Assembly: GCF_008801475.1 (NCBI RefSeq)
Contig: NZ_VZPP01000015.1
Location: forward strand, 86,601 to 150,600
DNA length: 64,000 nucleotides
Reading direction: 5' to 3'
Source: Pseudomonas moorei
Lineage (GTDB): Bacteria; Pseudomonadota; Gammaproteobacteria; Pseudomonadales; Pseudomonadaceae
Shown here piece after piece: positions 61,983-64,000 of this stretch. Both the position numbers and the translations under genes were made by a program. Positions within the stretch are counted from its first letter, which is position 1. Every line of letters starts with the position of its first letter. Under the pieces are notes generated by a model that did no database searches, had not been told where the DNA came from, and was given only the letters and a program-made list of their open reading frames with translations.

Positions 61983-63725
61983 ATGTTCGACAAAAACAAT
62001 AAGCTGCGACATAGCATTTCATTGGCAGCCATGCTGGCACTCAGTGGTTTGAGCGCTTCGGCCTGGGCTGATGCCTATGAAGACGCTGCGAAGAAATGGA
62101 TTGGCAGCGAGTTCAAACCATCCACCCTGACGGCCGATCAGCAGCTCGAGGAATTGAAGTGGTTCATCAAGGCCGCCGAGCCGTTTCGCGGGATGGACAT
62201 CAAGGTCGTCTCGGAAACCCTGACCACTCACGAATACGAGTCCAAGGTGCTGGCCAAGGCCTTTACCGAAATCACCGGGATCAAAGTGACCCACGACTTG
62301 CTGCAAGAAGGCGATGTAGTGGAAAAGCTGCAGACCGTGATGCAGTCGGACAAGAGCATCTATGACGGCTGGGTCAACGACTCGGACTTGATCGGTACGC
62401 ACTTCCGTTACGGCAAGACCGAAGCCATCACCGACCTGATGGCCAACGAAGGGAAAAACTTCACGTCGCCCACCCTCGACATCAAGGATTTCATCGGCAC
62501 CTCCTTCACCACCGCACCGGACGGCAAACTCTATCAGCTGCCCGATCAGCAGTTCGCCAACCTGTACTGGTTCCGCGCCGACTGGTTCGAGCGCCCGGAC
62601 CTGAAAGCCAGGTTCAAGGAAAAATACGGCTACGAGCTGGGCGTGCCGGTGAACTGGTCGGCCTATGAAGACATCGCCAAATTCTTCAGCGAAGACGTCA
62701 AGGAAATCGATGGCAAGCGTGTCTACGGGCACATGGACTACGGCAAGAAAGACCCGTCCCTGGGCTGGCGCTTCACCGATGCCTGGTTCTCCATGGCCGG
62801 TGGCGGCGACAAGGGCTTGCCCAATGGTTTGCCGGTGGATGAGTGGGGCATTCGTGTCGAGGATTGCCATCCGGTGGGCTCCAGCGTCACCCGCGGTGGC
62901 GATACCAACGGCCCGGCAGCGGTCTTCGCCACCCAGAAGTACGTTGACTGGATGAAGGCCTATGCGCCACCTGAAGCGGCGGGCATGACCTTCTCCGAAT
63001 CCGGCCCCGTGCCTTCCCAGGGCAACATCGCCCAGCAGATCTTCTGGTACACCGCGTTCACGGCCGACATGACCAAGCCGGGTCTGCCCGTGGTGAATGC
63101 CGACGGCACACCGAAATGGCGCATGGCGCCGTCGCCGCGTGGTCCGTACTGGGAGGAGGGCATGAAGCTGGGGTATCAGGACGTGGGTTCCTGGACGTTC
63201 ATGAAGTCCACGCCCGAGAAGCAAAAACTCGCCGCCTGGCTCTATGCGCAGTTCGTGACGTCGAAAACCGTATCGCTGAAGAAAACCATCGTTGGCCTGA
63301 CGCCGATCCGCGAATCGGACATCAACTCGCAAGCCATGACCGACCTGGCGCCGAAGCTCGGTGGCCTGGTGGAGTTCTACCGCAGCCCGGCCCGCGTGCA
63401 ATGGACCCCGACCGGGACCAACGTGCCTGATTATCCTCGCCTCGCGCAGTTGTGGTGGAGCCACATCGCCGAAGCGGCCAGCGGCGAGAAGACCCCACAA
63501 CAGGCACTGGACGGACTGGCCAAGGACCAGGACGCCATCATGTCCCGCCTGGAACGCTCAAAAGCGCAAACCACCTGCGCCCCGAAAATGAACCCCGAGC
63601 GCGATGCGCAATACTGGTTCGACCAGCCGGGTGCACCGAAGCCGAAACTGGCGAACGAGAAGCCCAAGGGCGAGACCGTGAGCTACAACGAACTGCTGAA
63701 GTCGTGGGCCGATGCGCGTAAGTAA
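61983..63725 (+). CDS. glpV: Glycerol-type ABC transporter binding protein (GlpV-like)
   Basis: A 580-residue periplasmic binding protein with a signal peptide of about 29 residues ending in SASAWA. It is longer than ordinary solute-binding family 1 proteins, with a recognisable family 1 core (AFTEITGIKVTHDLLQEGDV; YQLPDQQFANLYWFRADWF) and a C-terminal extension (PKMNPERDAQYWFDQPGAPK). This large form is the one associated with DUF2160-containing glycerol transporters. AGGAGG precedes the ATG. It is the last gene of the operon and is followed by a terminator. Confidence 0.88.
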   Translation: MFDKNNKLRHSISLAAMLALSGLSASAWADAYEDAAKKWIGSEFKPSTLTADQQLEELKWFIKAAEPFRGMDIKVVSETLTTHEYESKVLAKAFTEITGIKVTHDLLQEGDVVEKLQTVMQSDKSIYDGWVNDSDLIGTHFRYGKTEAITDLMANEGKNFTSPTLDIKDFIGTSFTTAPDGKLYQLPDQQFANLYWFRADWFERPDLKARFKEKYGYELGVPVNWSAYEDIAKFFSEDVKEIDGKRVYGHMDYGKKDPSLGWRFTDAWFSMAGGGDKGLPNGLPVDEWGIRVEDCHPVGSSVTRGGDTNGPAAVFATQKYVDWMKAYAPPEAAGMTFSESGPVPSQGNIAQQIFWYTAFTADMTKPGLPVVNADGTPKWRMAPSPRGPYWEEGMKLGYQDVGSWTFMKSTPEKQKLAAWLYAQFVTSKTVSLKKTIVGLTPIRESDINSQAMTDLAPKLGGLVEFYRSPARVQWTPTGTNVPDYPRLAQLWWSHIAEAASGEKTPQQALDGLAKDQDAIMSRLERSKAQTTCAPKMNPERDAQYWFDQPGAPKPKLANEKPKGETVSYNELLKSWADARK

Positions 63726-63746
63726 ATGACCGGAGTGTGAAAGGCG

Positions 63747-63775
63747 AACGGCACCGGAAGGTGCCGTTTTTGTTT
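63747..63775 (+). terminator. Rho-independent terminator of the ABC operon
   Basis: AACGGCACC, loop GGAA, GGTGCCGTTTTTGTTT, 22 bases after the last stop. Confidence 0.88.
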
Positions 63776-63916
63776 GTGCCTGTGCCAGCGCAGGCGCCGT
63801 GTCGGGCCACACGGAAAGATCAGGTCAATATTGCCGATTCAGTAACGGCCAGAACGCAAAAACGGCACCCGAACAGACTGTGTGAAAACCTAGCAATCTG
63901 CGCAGCGCTCAAAGAA

Positions 63917-63949
63917 AATGCTCCGTATCGAAAGATACGGAGCATTTTT
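63917..63949 (+). terminator. Hairpin ahead of the transposase start
   Basis: AATGCTCCGTATC, loop GAAA, GATACGGAGCATT then TTT. It probably stops transcripts entering the element from outside, and so keeps transposase low. Confidence 0.7.
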
Positions 63950-63953
63950 CGTT

Positions 63954-64000
63954 ATGGCCTACATCCAGGGAGAGCCCCGCAGCCAGACCAGCCTGTTCCC
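63954..64000 (+). CDS. IS1182-family transposase (5' end only)
   Basis: The frame opens MAYIQGEPRSQTSLFP and continues past the window edge. This opening is the usual start of IS1182-family DDE transposases. Only 15 complete codons are visible, and the call rests on recognising that opening. Confidence 0.78.
   Translation, partial: MAYIQGEPRSQTSLF

Larger units (their letters stand above)
63876..64000 (+). mobile_element. Left end of an IS1182-family insertion sequence
   Basis: GACTGTGTGAAAACC (63876-63890) looks like the terminal inverted repeat of Pseudomonas IS1182-family elements, and the transposase reading frame begins 64 bases later. Only the left end is in the window, so the other terminal repeat and any target duplication cannot be checked. 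A 13-base-pair hairpin with T-run (63917-63949) sits between the end and the transposase start. Confidence 0.75.

Overview
The window is a chromosomal stretch of a fluorescent-group Pseudomonas (P. fluorescens/P. putida type). The grounds are the gene content and order (liu leucine-catabolism genes, tamAB, lpxH-ppiB-glnS-cysS, glp-type glycerol ABC operon), a PrrF-type and a CrcY-type small RNA, Pseudomonas REP palindromes in about fifteen intergenic gaps, and high-GC codon use throughout. No rRNA or tRNA gene and no CRISPR array was seen. Most of the region looks like stable chromosome. Signs of mobility or decay are limited to an IS1182-type element entering at the right edge, a decayed spore-coat-U-like fragment at about 9.1-9.3 kb, an orphan short VgrG, and a prophage-type repressor with no prophage beside it.

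Layout. 1-3.9 kb: LysR regulator (cut by the left edge) divergent from an MFS transporter and an aminophosphonate-type FAD oxidoreductase, a probable aminophosphonate uptake and oxidation unit. 3.9-9.3 kb: short orphan VgrG, YebC/YeeN-like protein, leucine-rich-repeat protein kinase, ZapE-like ATPase, pseudogene. 9.3-17.1 kb: seven-gene leftward operon (polyamine-type ABC transporter plus a three-subunit FAD/FAD-[2Fe-2S]/[2Fe-2S] dehydrogenase of the HcnABC/opine-oxidase type) with a divergent IclR regulator. 17.2-20.3 kb: ECF sigma/anti-sigma pair divergent from a catalase-related peroxidase and a cytochrome b561, with two matching ECF promoters back to back. 20.3-23.4 kb: M14 carboxypeptidase, PrrF-type sRNA with a Fur-box promoter, DUF6124-type small protein, S24-type repressor. 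23.4-33.3 kb: leucine/isovalerate (liu) catabolism, an acyl-CoA synthetase, a CrcY-type sRNA with a sigma-54 promoter, HMG-CoA lyase and the MerR regulator LiuR. 33.4-39.1 kb: LysR and acyl-CoA dehydrogenase pair, PstS-OmpA fusion, exonuclease III, GNAT acetyltransferase. 39.1-44.6 kb: tamA-tamB. 44.7-49.7 kb: MarR-controlled tripartite EmrAB-type efflux system. 49.7-55.3 kb: lpxH-ppiB, glnS-cysS, uppP. 55.5-63.8 kb: AcoR-family sigma-54 activator and a sigma-54-dependent glycerol-type ABC transporter operon (glpSTPQUV). 63.9-64 kb: start of an IS1182-family element.

Systems worth most attention: (1) the two nucleotide-binding proteins of the glycerol-type transporter carry complementary defects, so one composite ATP site looks degenerate and the other intact; (2) the ECF sigma factor has two promoters of identical form (GGAATAA-N14-CGTCT) facing away from each other; (3) the S24-type repressor has alanine where the self-cleavage serine is expected and sits beside two operator-like palindromes; (4) the uncharacterised ABC/oxidase operon at 9.3-16 kb; (5) the CrcY-type RNA inserted between the two halves of the liu regulon. 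Assignments rest on reading motifs and recalled family features. No database search was run.
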